The notes under the pieces were generated by a model. It was given only the letters and a program-made list of their open reading frames with translations, did no database searches and had not been told where the DNA came from. This document shows, piece after piece, positions 52,700-63,976 of a DNA stretch of 64,000 nucleotides. The position numbers were made by a program, and so were the translations under genes. Where the stretch lies: the NCBI GenBank assembly GCA_023078555.1, contig CM041201.1, forward strand, positions 7,013,172 through 7,077,171, in the 5' to 3' direction. Source of the DNA: Ulva prolifera (taxonomy: Eukaryota; Chlorophyta; Ulvophyceae; Ulvales; Ulvaceae). Every line of letters begins with the position of its first letter. Position 1 is the first letter of the stretch.

Positions 52700-53735
52700 C
52701 ATGAAGATCAAGTTTGAACGACCACACACATGCATGATCTCGAACAAAATGCTCTGCGAACACATCAGTAAAGTTGCATGTCAAGCTCCTGAAAGCTGAG
52801 TAGTCTGGGCAGACGCATCAGCTGCCTGCTGCAGGATATCGATGCATATCTTGCCGAGCGTAGCCTTAAGTCATCGCACTTGCGCCTCATGCACAAGGCC
52901 GTTGATCGGAGATTGATGGCCTACTATACATGAGACACTGGACAGCCGTACGCGTGGACCTAGCCAACGAGAATCGTATCCCATGAGCACGTCGAACGCC
53001 GCTGCAGTAGCGCTCTGCTATAGAAACAATTGTACGCAGAATCGAGTAGATATCTCGTCTGTCCAGCTCAGCCGCGCTGCACGCGGACGCGCGCGGGCGG
53101 CGACGTCGCCACGGTGGATCCGCTGCACTCGCGTGCACGCCTCGTTCCGACCAAAACCGGCAGCTTGAGCGCAATTGCAGGGAGTGAGCTCGCTGGGTCA
53201 GATGTGCTCACATACCCGTACGTACGTATACGCATGGCTACATATTCCGCCGCGCAACGTGTGCAGGTGATTGTGTCACACCATGGTGCGCCACCCATCT
53301 CAATGCGTGGCATTGCAACGTTGTGTGCACGTCACGTTTATCTCGGACCCAGGGCCCAGCTACAGCCATGTGGCTGCATGGGCAATTCGGTCTCGATTCC
53401 GCGCACGCTGCGGCGCTCATGACTACATCCTGTGCCCACAGGCGCACGTCCAGGCGCACGTGCATGCGCGTGCGCCTGTGGCATGGCGGGGAAATCGCGC
53501 GAACTTCATGGTATATACGCATGGTATGCATGTAATGTGTGAACCGTCAGTCAAATAACTGCAGTTATCTAGACGTTGATGTGCCTGATCAGCACAGTAC
53601 GAGATTTCGGCTTACACTCAGATCTGAAAGAAACCTGCAAGGCCACAGTCGACGTCAGCTGAGCAGCTTTTTATCAGGTCTTGGCAGAGACTGACACAAT
53701 CTGACTATGGCCACATGCTGCCAGTGCTGTCAGTG
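52700..53735. other. no recognisable gene
   Basis: Short frames on both strands. A small near-palindrome of CAGGCGCACGT / ACGTGCATGCGCGTGCGCCTG type lies around 53,440-53,480. No RNA gene recognised. Confidence 0.3.
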
Positions 53736-53739
53736 AAAG

Positions 53740-54558
53740 CAAACAGATTACAAAGGAGTGAACGGAAGCAGACAAACCCCAAAACCGAATCTCATCTGGA
53801 TCCGAATATTGATATCAATGATATCAACAGCCACATATACACTCACGATCACACTACAACCGCGCCCACACCTCAGTCCGGCAGGATCGCGTGCTCCATG
53901 GCGCCTGCAGGCCCGCATCGTACCTCAACCCCTGCTCATACATGAGAGCTGACAAGCCCAGACTTCCGATACATATGTCCGCACTCAGGCTGCCCCGCTG
54001 CAACGACACCGACAGCACCCGCAGCGCCCACTACCAGCTGGACAACCGCGCCTTTGGAGATGCGCCCAACAGCAGCAGCCACATCCCCCAACTGGCTGTT
54101 GAGCCTCACAGCAGCCTTGCCCATAAAGCCGGTACGACTCGACGGCAAACGGAACAAACCGGAACGCGGCATGGTCAGGCACGTCCCGCCGGAAGCAGTC
54201 CCGCTTCCTAGGACAGCTGTTCTCCGCCTGCTCCGCCGTCGCGCCCGGCTCCCGGGCCCGCGCCCGGTTCCGGAAATGAACCGAGGGCCCTGGCCCGCGC
54301 CGCAGCGCTGCTAGCAGCCACGTACGAGGCCGCCGGCGCATGCGTGACCACGACGTCCACGGCAGCCATCTCCAGGCGCGGCATGACCACGATGATGTCG
54401 CCGCGACGATTCAGCTGCACACCTGCGCCACGAGCAAGGGCACGGTAGAGCGGCTCCGGTGCAGACTGCAGTCCGGCGTAAGTGGCGACCAGGCGCAAGG
54501 CTCGAGCCAGGTTATCATGGCGCATCCAGGTCTCCTTTGCCACCTTCTTGCAGACCAT
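53740..54558 (-). pseudogene. retroelement reverse-transcriptase C-terminal relic plus 3' region
   Basis: The minus strand encodes, in more than one frame, a C-terminal domain found after reverse transcriptase in many green-algal retroelements: LNRRGDIIVVMPRLEMAAVD, VVVTHAPAASYVAASSA, then after a frame change DHAAFRFVPFAVESY, and after another LGDVAAAVGRISKGAVV. It ends at a stop near 53,936. Frame changes and a missing upstream polymerase domain mark it as dead. The 3' region to 53,740 is shared with fragments at 20.6-22.2 kb. Confidence 0.65.
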
Positions 54559-55135
54559 GGCATGGTCCGCTTCGGCGGCAACACCTGCATTGCATCAGTG
54601 AAAGCAAGCATATATGGTACACTGTATCTACAAGCGCACGTGCAGAAACCATCATGATATGTAAGGTGCCAGCTGGCAGCTGGCACACCGAGCATGTGCA
54701 CTGCAGCCATGCAAGCATCGGATATCCAGTCGATCATCAATGATTGCTGTCTATGCTCTAGAACACTGTGTCATGTAAAAGTGATAGGTTTGTGGCTGCT
54801 TGTGCATGGTCCTGCAGCTGGCATATGGCATGTCTCATGAGCAGCTGGTGTACTGGAGGCTTTGGTGTTGCATATGCTGTCGTGTGGACGCTAAAACTGA
54901 CAGATCAGTGTCGGCAAGCTGGCAGCTGTTGCTGGCCATTGTTAATGCTCTTTTATTGAACACGCCTGCTCAAACACGTACCTGTATGCCACCTATGTTC
55001 GGCGGGCAAGGCATGCATGCACACGTGTACTGTGGCATCTGAGCATCCGCGATACGTGGCATTGCTCTGAAGCTGTATGACAGCGTACGCATGGAAAGGC
55101 TACCGAATCTCAGGCAGTAGTAGACAAGCCCCACG

Positions 55136-55420
55136 CACCGCGATGACCTGGCCCATGCCTTGCGCCAGGTCGTCTCCACCGCCTCGCCGCAGGCCGCCAT
55201 GGAGCCGCGCTGTCGGGCTCTGGCAGGTGCAGCTAGCACCACGGAGAAGAATCGCCGCGGTGACGTGGCCGTGGTTATGATAGGGCTGCCGTGGACGTCG
55301 TGGCCACGCATGCGCCAGCGGCCTTGCATATGTGGCCGCAGCTGCGCGGGCAGCGGTGCGGCAACGAAGCGGGTGGGAAACGGGAACGGCGGGGCCGTCC
55401 GGCAGGCCGTGGGTGACCAT
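55136..55420 (+). pseudogene. second reverse-transcriptase C-terminal relic, opposite strand
   Basis: The plus strand gives DDLAHALRQVVSTASPQAAM, then KNRRGDVAVVM and, after a frame change, AAVDVVATHAPAA, matching the relic at 54.3 kb (NRRGDIIVVM, AAVDVVVTHAPAA). It is broken by frameshift and stops. Confidence 0.6.
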
Positions 55421-55524
55421 GAAACGTTGGTACCTTCCGCTTTGCTGAGCTTTGTGTTTGTTGGATGCGGAGCCATACGGCTGGTACATGGGCAAGGCCA
55501 GCTGCTGTACAGCACGTGCAGGTA

Positions 55525-55612
55525 AAGTAAAGTTAAGTAAAGTAAATCTGAACTTACTGGGCCGTATCCTATTGGACATTGACAACTCTGAGTTAACGGG
55601 ACCACATATGCC
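55525..55612 (+). repeat. short dispersed repeat, copy 5
   Basis: AAGTAAATCTGAACTTACTG, GGCCGTATCCTATTGGACAT and TTGACAACTCTGAGTTAACG. The best-preserved copy with 47,003, it sits just past the plus-strand retroelement relic. Confidence 0.88.
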
Positions 55613-55619
55613 GAAGGTC

Positions 55620-57215
55620 ATCGATTGAGCAGGTGGGGGGCATGGCCGCCGTGAGCGGGCGTGTCCCTGAATACACATTGTGCAGTGGGCGATGTACGTG
55701 CTTGCGGGGTTTGTTGTTACAGCGGGGTCGTGCTGATCACCCAGTTCGAATTGTGTTGGACCCCGGGGCTTGCAACTGCAGTTGTGTCATTTCGCGTGAG
55801 CAAGCCTAGGATTGCACTATGATGCAGGGCATGGAACATTGCTAGCAGTCCTGCAGGACGCTTGTGGAAACAAGGCATGGAAGCTGTTCGGAGAGAAGTA
55901 TCTGTGCTGTGTTTGTTTGCCCTCCGGCGCATACTATGTAGTACACATGTGTATATATGTGCAGCAAATCTCAGCGCCACCTGGCTTCACATGCCACTGC
56001 AGCTGAGGCATTAATATTTTTTGTTGCCGTTGATGTGTCTTGTGAGATGAGGCAAATCTTGACGTGGCGAAGAACGCCAATCTCGCACGAACGGGCAGTC
56101 CAGGTTGCTAGACCGTGCATGGCGAGCGGGGCTCAGTGGCCGCTCACGTCAGCCAAGAAATCCGGGGCCGCAGCTGCAGGAAGGGTTGCAACTCTCTAAG
56201 GCCTGCACAACACTGCGATCGTCCGGGGAAAGAAGTGCCAAGTCTGTGACCAATTCGTGCTTGTCGACCGTGACTGCAACACGACGTCCAAATTGTCTCC
56301 TAGCACATTCATTTGACCGCGAGTGCATCCGTGTATCTCGAGATAGACTATCCGTGTGGACGAGAATCGTGGACAACTTTCATACCGCCAAAGTACGGGC
56401 CCCATGACACTGCATTACTGTTTAAACATTGTAGTATATGACACCGTTGCACTTTCCTGCTGCATGCCGGCAAACGTACCTCGTGTAGCGTATCTCGAGG
56501 TACGTACACCCGCTCGTCGCAGCACTGTTGGCTGCCCAGTACGAGCTCAGGCGCTGGCCGCATCACATTGCGGATCCATACACCTGGCAGCAGCTGTTGG
56601 CTACGATCTGCTCTCAGAAGCGGGTCATGGGGAGGGTGATGCAGAGGTCATCTCGGAGATGTGGCTGCAGTTGTTCCCCAAGCTGCAATTGTTCCCCAAG
56701 GCATGCCATGGGACATGCCATAGATTGACTCAGAGGACAGACACATGCCTCACACCTTTGTCGCCCTGTCCATCTTATACTGCCTCCGTCTCGTTATGCA
56801 ACATTATAATATGTGTCTGCGCGCAAAATCTAGTGTACCTGATCATGAGGCCAAGAAGAGCCATTGCATTCTTGTGTGAGCACACACTTTGACTTCTGCC
56901 TGCCATGGCCGCTGCAGCATGCTCGCTCAGGTGCCACCAGCAATTTCAACAGGTGCAGCGACAATCCAGTAGCGAGGTGATGCCTTTGGACCGCACACCT
57001 CGGGGGACTGACACAGTCCAGCCCGGTCCATGGCCACTGCTGCTCACCACTCACTGGCAGCAATGGGATCAGCATTCCATCTACCATGCCATCTGCCTCC
57101 GCAACTCTGATGATCTTCGTGCTCGCTGTAAACTCGTGTAGCGCCTGATGAGCTGCATTAGAGTGCCTGAACTGGAGCTGCAGGTGTTGCAGCAGCGCAA
57201 GCACCGAGAGCAGCC
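55620..57215. other. spacer and upstream part of a duplicated segment
   Basis: No intact gene named. From about 56,500 onward the sequence has a diverged counterpart at 63,310-63,976 (shared GATCCATACACCT / GACCCATACACCT, and CTGCCTGCCATG... / CTGTCTGCCATG...). Fragments such as GSIHLAAAVGYDLLSEAG versus GPIHLLAVQSWSLFEAD suggest a degraded or unrecognised exon in both copies. Confidence 0.4.
56885..57215 (+). repeat. segmental duplication, copy 1 (5' flank of oxidoreductase gene)
   Basis: Aligns with 63,645-63,976. Similarity rises toward the gene: the last about 95 bp (GAACTCGTG...CATTAGAGTGCCTGAACTGG...GCAAGCACCGAGAGCAGCC) are almost identical. Confidence 0.88.
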
Positions 57216-58520
57216 ATGATGCAAGTGCCGTCGCAGATGAAGGCCATGGAGGCGGCCTCCCAGGGCCTGCAGAACCTGAAGCTCGTGTCCACCCGCTCCG
57301 TGCCGTGGCCGCCTCCGTCAGGAGAGTCCTCCGATGTGCTTGTGAAGGTGGAGTACACGGCCCTGAACCCGGTCGACTGGTGCGCTGCCGCCATTGTGGG
57401 ACTGCCCGACGTCTGTGCAAGCCATCAGGCCTCAACGTCCAGCGCAGCAGGGGTCTCTCCAGAGTAGAAAATTGTCACTGTCTTGATGCCCGTGGCTGTG
57501 CAATCACGCGTGTTTACATACATACACCCCGCTGCAATGCTCGCCTGATCCATCTGTACGTGAGACACACAAATGTCCTCCTCACAGCGCATACCTTCTC
57601 CTCCTGTGCAGCTGCACAACCTCGCCCCCCGCTGATGGCCTCAAGGCTGGTGCGTTGTCTGTAGGAAACTCCTGGAATACGCCTTTGTCCCGATGGAGTG
57701 GCCCAGCAGCTTCGGCTGCGACATGTCGGGCACCGTCGCCGCAGCGCCGCCTGGCTCCCCGTGGACACCCGGCGACAAAGTCTGGGCGTTCCCCGGCCTG
57801 GTGAAGCCGCATGCCGCAACGTATGCGGAGTACGTGCGCGTGCCGTGGGACGTGCTCGCCCGCGTGCCTGACGGCGTGTCCATGGCCGCCGCCAGCACCC
57901 TCGGCGTCTGCACCCTCACCGCCGCTCTCGGCCTGTTCACGCATATGAAGCTCTCCCTTGAGCCCTCGGAGGAGCACGCAAGCACGTCCGTGCTCGTGTA
58001 TGGCGCGTCATCGATCGTCGGCGTGTACACGGTGGGGCTGCTGAAGTGTGCGGGGTACCGTGCTGTCGCGGTCGCGTCCGAGAAGCACCATGCGTGGCTG
58101 AAGGAAACCCTCGGGGCGGACGAGTGCTGGGACTACAAGGCTGACGGGTGGGTGGATGACGTGGCCGCGGCAAACTCCGGCATGCGCTACGCACTTGACG
58201 CCATCTCCGGCCCGGCGACTGAGCTGTGTGATGAGGTGCTGGTGAAGTGCGGGGGGGAGGACACGCAGATTGCGACGGTGGACCCGATGTCGAAGGCAGA
58301 GGTCAAGGCGACGCTGCACACAATCTACACTGGTACTTGCTATGAAGAGTACCGAGAGGACTCTGTGCGGTACATCAAGGCGGTGACAGAGCTGCTTACG
58401 GCTGGCAAGCTGCCGCTGGCGCCTGTGGAGGAGTTGGAGGGGCTGGAGGCGGTGGTGGAGGGGCTGCAGATGCTGAAGGAAGGCAAGGTGTCAGGCAAGA
58501 AGATTGTGGTGAAGATCTGA
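57216..58520 (+). CDS. MDR-superfamily oxidoreductase (quinone oxidoreductase-like), two exons
   Basis: Exons are 57,216-57,379 and 57,665-58,520, joined at TG|G, for 1020 nt (339 aa), typical of the family. The N-terminal GroES-like fold shows VEYTALNPVDW (the classic NPVDW/NPxDxK motif), FGCDMSGTVAAAPPG, PGDKVWAF and YAEYVRVPWDVLARVPDGVS. The NAD(P)-binding Rossmann segment is VLVYGASSIVGVYTVGL, with ASEKHHAWLKETLGADECWD after it. The protein ends KKIVVKI. Zinc-ligand cysteines of alcohol dehydrogenases are absent, so a zinc-independent NADPH:quinone or enoyl reductase role is inferred; the substrate is unknown. The intron is 285 nt with a GTGCGC donor. The start is the first of two Met codons, conserved in the second copy at 63,977. 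Confidence 0.9.
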
Positions 58521-59570
58521 TCAGCTGCCGAGGCGTTATGTGCAGACACACGCATGTGTCATGAGTTGAAGCCGGGATTTGCGCTGTTCCACTTTCCAGA
58601 GTGGGCTGCATAGAGCAGACCATGTAAGATAGAGTATGAATGTGTTGTGCCTGGAGGACGTGTAGCACCTTGACATGCTCATTTGCTGCAGAGCGTCTGT
58701 GGCGTCCACGGCACGGTATTCTCCTGCAGAAAGAGTGTCTCCCAGCCTGAGTTATGCCGCTGGGAGATGGATGTGCATGCAGGCTGCACGTGCACAAAGT
58801 AGTCCCACATCGTCTGAAACCACACATGCTGAACGGGCTGTACAGGCTGTCAGGACTCCTCAATCACGGAGTTGAACCAACAACGTGACACAAAAGAGTA
58901 CATGCATGGAAAGTAAAAGTTTTCGGATGAATCAGGTTCCTGGATCGAAGTCATTTCCATGTCACCGATGGACATCTCATGCTGCACTGAATCATTGGAC
59001 CTGCCAAGACCCTCATCCACTGCCCGATGGGGCACTTGATTGGCAACCTGCATGCCAGTGCTCCATCATGACAGCGATACTGCACACCAAGTACTAGCTA
59101 ATACCAGAACTGATCCACTCCGTGACAAGCACTGCCCATGAGATGCACCTCGAAGGACATAAATATATTAACTCATATGAGTTAATACAAATGATAGCCT
59201 GTGCAATTTGGCATGTGATGCGGCTCAGGCGTCCGTTGTAGCTCCCGCGTGTGTCAGAATGATTTTGGTCACCTTGCCAAGCTCCTGAATGCGTGGGCAG
59301 ACTCACATAGGCTGACCAAGCTCGGCCACACAACCTGCTGATCCACAGCCTCGCGCGGCTTGGCCGCGCCTGCTTTCATGCATGACACCGAGGCACTCTC
59401 CCCCCATAGTTACGGTGCCGCAGTCACGTTTTCATAATGTGAGCATTCACCGCTCCCCCGGCCACAACCGGGTGCCGCGTCCGGTGCCGCACCAGAACTG
59501 TGGGGACCCTCACAAGCGCCCTGCTACGGCGAGGGGCCAGGGCGTTGGCAGCCCTATAGAGCACAGCAGC
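58521..59570. other. 3' flank of oxidoreductase gene, nothing recognised
   Basis: No motif-bearing frame and no RNA gene found. Confidence 0.3.
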
Positions 59571-59574
59571 AGAG

Positions 59575-59616
59575 GATACGGCTCAGTAAATTCAGATTTG
59601 CTTTTACTTTACAGAG
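59575..59616 (-). repeat. short dispersed repeat, partial copy 6
   Basis: GGATACGGCTCAGTAAATTC followed by AGATTTGCTTTTACTTTA is the reverse complement of the left half of the element (compare 47,003 and 55,525). Confidence 0.7.
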
Positions 59617-59745
59617 CACAGCAGCAGCCGCGGCAGTCAGCCCCCATGCAAGGCGATCCTCCGGTGGCCCTCACCCGATCTCCCCCATGGGCGACATACT
59701 CGCAGTCTTGCCAGGAGCGCCGGTGATCGGCGGCATGCGTGGCAT

Positions 59746-60336
59746 TCACCCGCTGGCCGGCTCGAGCGCCCGCGCCGCAGCGGCTGGCAGCGGCCAAGGC
59801 TGCCGATCGGCACGAGTGCAATACATGCGGCCGCGCAGGTGTCGCCGCGCTTCACCTTGGTCCCGGTGCCGCATGCGCCGTTCGGGTGGGTCGGCCCGGC
59901 TGCGCCTGCATTCTTCAACAGCCTTGCCGAGGGGGCTGCAGGGCCCGGCACTGCCATCAGGCGGCCGGTCCTCGAGAACGCCATGCGCGATCTGTTCTAC
60001 GTAGCGCTGCTTGGTGCGCGACGCTACCCCGCCGATTGCGCGCCACGCGGCCAAGGCAGCTGCCACGGGACTCGCGGTAACGTCGCACCACCTGTCCCCC
60101 CCTCGCTTGCCATCTACCCAGAGCGGCGGCGGGCGTGCTCGGCTTGGTCCGCCTTGCGCCGCCTCCTGGACGTCTTCGCTGCCCGGCCCTGCGGCCATGC
60201 CCAGCGCGCGGCATGTGCCTGCGTTGCCTGTCGCCGGGACGCCCTGCCTGTGGCATGACCCTGCGGCGCCGCGGTGTTGGGGTGTTGGTGGTAGATTGAG
60301 CGTGCCGCATGCGGTATTGGCGCTGGTGTGCCACAA
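59746..60336 (-). pseudogene. third reverse-transcriptase C-terminal relic (probable)
   Basis: The minus frame holds PPPLWVDGKRGGDRWCDVTA, SPVAAALAAWRAIGGVASRT and KQRYVEQIAHGVLEDRPPDG, with the same layout as the DVVVTHAPAASYV relics at 54.3 and 55.3 kb. No polymerase motifs remain nearby, so it is a fragment. Confidence 0.45.
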
Positions 60337-60789
60337 GCCGCTCGGGCGCGGCTCTGCTTTGTGGCGGACGTGGGGGGGGGGGCTCTGTACGTGTTAATTG
60401 TGCCCAGCAGTGGCAGGGCAGTACTGTGTGCGTAGTGCTTGGCCGCCCCGGCCGCGCGCATGATGGGTTCTCTGTTGTTGTGTGCGTGGAGCGGGTACAT
60501 ACATGTGTGCTCATGGGCACTGTACCACGTGTTACAAGGCGCAAGTCAGGGAGGCCGGTGGCACCGCGCCAGTCATAGCAACGTCGAACGCCGCAGTGGG
60601 ACCAACTGGCTGCGACATGTGCCAACACGTCACACGTCCGTCTACGCCGGAAGCCCGCCCGTGTGCACGTGCACTCGCGCAGCTGCCTCGTTAACGAATG
60701 CCGACCGAAACCGTCAGCTTGAGCGCCACGACTCAGTGCTCGCAGAACAAGTCCGGATGCAGATACATAGACACGTATGTACATGCACT

Positions 60790-60830
60790 CGTACGGCTCG
60801 CTGCCCGGCCTCTGTCCTTTGTAACTATAT
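60790..60830 (+). repeat. fragment of the 161-bp ArsA-intron repeat family
   Basis: ACGGCTCGCTGCCCGGCCTC then TGTCCTTTGTAACTA matches the array at 42.1-42.4 kb, showing that the repeat also occurs outside the ArsA gene. Confidence 0.7.
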
Positions 60831-60839
60831 ATCTCCGAG

Positions 60840-63310
60840 ATACGTGCACATGTAACTATATGATACACTCCGATAGGTCCAACTAGTGCACGAACGATTC
60901 GGTTGTGGTGAGGATCACGAGGAAGGGGGAAGGAACAAAGCAGGAAGCATTGATGCACCATAAGAAAAGGTTAAACCAGGCACACAACAAGATCAGCTCA
61001 GGCATCTGCCCCTGACACACACGACTTCATGAACACTCACACCTGTCTGCACTACACTGTGGTATCTCACACACATGAGCTCACTAGTCTGAGCACCACT
61101 GATGTATTGTATTCAAATGAAGCTACCTGTGCATGCAGATGCAGGAATCCCAACTAGCTGCATACTAGTGTGCTGCAGCACAACATGGCTTGGCTTGTGA
61201 CAACCCGATTGCCAGCTGCTGGTGCATCCACAATCCCAGAACTGCCGGTTGTGGTGCAATGCTGGTGATGCATCTCCCCAGTACGCTGTGACTGAATCTG
61301 GCTGCTCATCATTTATGCAAATCTGACACTGCACTGTACAGAACAAGTCTCCAGAGATGCAATAACCAGATACTTGGGTTTCAAGTGCAATGTTTCGGGA
61401 TGCAGGCCACAAAGCCACAGCAGCCGTGAAGGGCAAGGAACACAGTTCTCAAGTGGCTGCAGCAAAAGATGGTTTCGCCCAGCGAGCGCGCTTCTGCCCG
61501 GTTGTAGTACAAATGGTCGATTGCTCATGAAATTTTGATGTGTTTGGCACATGAAAAGGCTCGAAAATCACTGTCGTGTCGAATTGGGTGCCTGGCAGGC
61601 ACTGGCACAACTGCATGGTGGTAGAACACAAAGCACCTTCTCAAAAACAAGAAAGGAAGTCCCAGCAACAGGCAGCTCCATGCCTGCTGTGGCTTTCTCT
61701 GACCACCAGAATGACAGAGACCCACCCCAGCAGGCTGTTATGGAATCCGTGTTGGAAATGACCAACCGGGCCCTGGCAAGGCTGGCTATACGTGTGCGGC
61801 ATTAGAGGAAGTGTATCGAGCACTTTTTTGTGCTCCTTCTGTGCTGCTGTGGACAGCTTTGCTGCTGTGGCACAGCCTGGGTACATGCCAGTACAGCGTC
61901 CCAGGCGCATGAGTCACCACTTGTATCCCCAAAACAGTGCAGCCAAGTCATAGACTCATAGTGCAACCACGTCACGGACTTGTGTCCAAGAATCAGCTCT
62001 GTCCACTGTGACACATGGTGTCAAGAGTCAGCTGTGACATGCGGCTGTAAAAAAAGGAGGGCAAGATGCCCAGCGCAGGCATGAGGCTCACTGGCATGCA
62101 CTCCTGCAGCCTGCAACGAGCAACCCGGGTGCATGCTCATGCTGCCTGTCAGCCGCCTCATGCAGAAGGGCTTGAGGACAGTCACCGCACTGATATGTCG
62201 ACAGCATGTACATGCAAGCGCATGCGGCGGAGGTGATGGGCGCCCCGCTGCTGCAGGCGGGCTCACCTTGTGCTGAACAGGCTCTTCTTTGTTTCTGGAC
62301 TTGCAATCCCCAGCGCCCATTGTACTCGCTGTGAGGTGTCAGGAATGCCCCCTAGTGATGCACACGCAGCAAGACACGTTGAAAATCGCCGCCATGCTCA
62401 CAGCAAGTCGTTGACAGAGTGTGCCATGCATTGCGGCAGCATCAATTGCATATATATCGCCGAGAGCATACAGTGCCAACACCGAAAGCAGCACTGCCTG
62501 CATCAGAATGCCGTTTGCATTGCAGACAACTGCGTGATTCATCATCGGATTGTATCTGATCTTGAGAAGCCGACGGTCATGGGGTCTTTCGTGCTGTTGT
62601 TCTATGTGGACCCTTTAGGCCTGGGACCCATCATGCTGCACCAACCGCTGCCACCACACGCACATTTTGGCTAGCAAGACGTGTGCAAATCTGCACACCC
62701 TCGATAACTAGAGGCGCCTGAAAGCACTATATGAGAGCGAAAGGCAGGAACTCAGTAGAATTCTCATATACCAGCGTCAGTTGTTGCGGATGCTGTCCCA
62801 CCTGGCCTGACACGGAGACGCTGTCTTTGTTCGCTGAGATGGCGAACCTGTGCGAGGTCACATACGCTAACCTGATCAGCATCGGCAGCCGGAGAAGTCG
62901 CGAGTATATGATCATCAATCGCGGATGGCGAGCAGGGCTGAGGCCGCGCACGCGTAATCACGTCAGCTACTGAATCCAAGCCGAGGAGCTCCTCTAGTGA
63001 ACTTCTCTAGTGCGTCCACTGTATAAAGGGCGGAGATCTGCAACATGCTTAGTACTTGTGGCAGCTTTTGTTCGCGCATGTTGACCCTGATTACAGTACG
63101 ACGTGCCAACTCGAATCGTAGCATACTCGGCTCTCCGCAACTGCATCCGCGCGGCGAGAATCGTCAGAATCCTCCGACAGACAAGTGTGAATGCCCTTTC
63201 TGTGAATTGTCTAGAGTTGTTGCCTACAGTACGTCAACACCGTGGCCCCGTCTTGCCGCGTGCTGGCGACCGTACCTGTGTGGATGTGGCGTATGTGCAC
63301 CCGTGATTGG
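60840..63310. other. no recognisable gene
   Basis: Frames are short, overlapping on both strands, and without motifs. One plus frame, 62,731-62,973, is protein-like in composition but unplaced. Confidence 0.3.
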
Positions 63311-63644
63311 GCTATCACCATGCTAGCCTTAGCCTCACTTTTGACCGCCCGAGATTGGCTAAGACGTCAGTCGAACCAGATCCTGGACCCATACACCTAT
63401 TAGCAGTACAGTCCTGGAGCCTCTTCGAAGCGGACGTTGCGACAGCTCATGTAGAGAGCATCTTGCGCGATTTGGCTGCCACTACTTGAATTAATGCTGT
63501 AGACACACACAGAGATGGCTATGTTATTATCACCCTGTAACATGCTATCTCGGTCTCTGTACGCAATCACCTGCATGCGCATGAAACGTCTGCGTGTGCA
63601 ATATCTAGGGCATCTGAGGCCGCGAAGGATATTGCGCTGTTGTG

Positions 63645-63976
63645 TGCAAAGACACTGCATCTTCTGTCTGCCATGATTGCTGCAGAATGCTCGCTCGAAT
63701 GACACCAAGCCTTAGACAGATGAGGCGACAAATAAGCCGCGAGGCAGAACATTTGAATGGCACCCTGTCAGCTTATCTCGAGATACTGCCGCCGCCCGGC
63801 CCTGTTCTGATTTGCTGGCAAGCTTGGACACGATCACCGTTCCTTCCACGCCGTCTGCCTCCAAACAGTTGACAACCCCGTGCTTGCTGTGAACTCGTGC
63901 AGCGCCTGATGGACTGCATTAGAGTGCCTGAACTGGAGCTGCAGGTGTCGCAGCAGCGCAAGCACCGAGAGCAGCC
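63645..63976 (+). repeat. segmental duplication, copy 2
   Basis: Counterpart of 56,885-57,215 at an offset of about 6.76 kb, almost identical in its last about 95 bp. Confidence 0.88.

Noticed and set aside
53440-53480. Near-palindrome of CAGGCGCACGT type as a regulatory site
   Set aside because: Short, imperfect, and in a region with no gene; no function can be argued.
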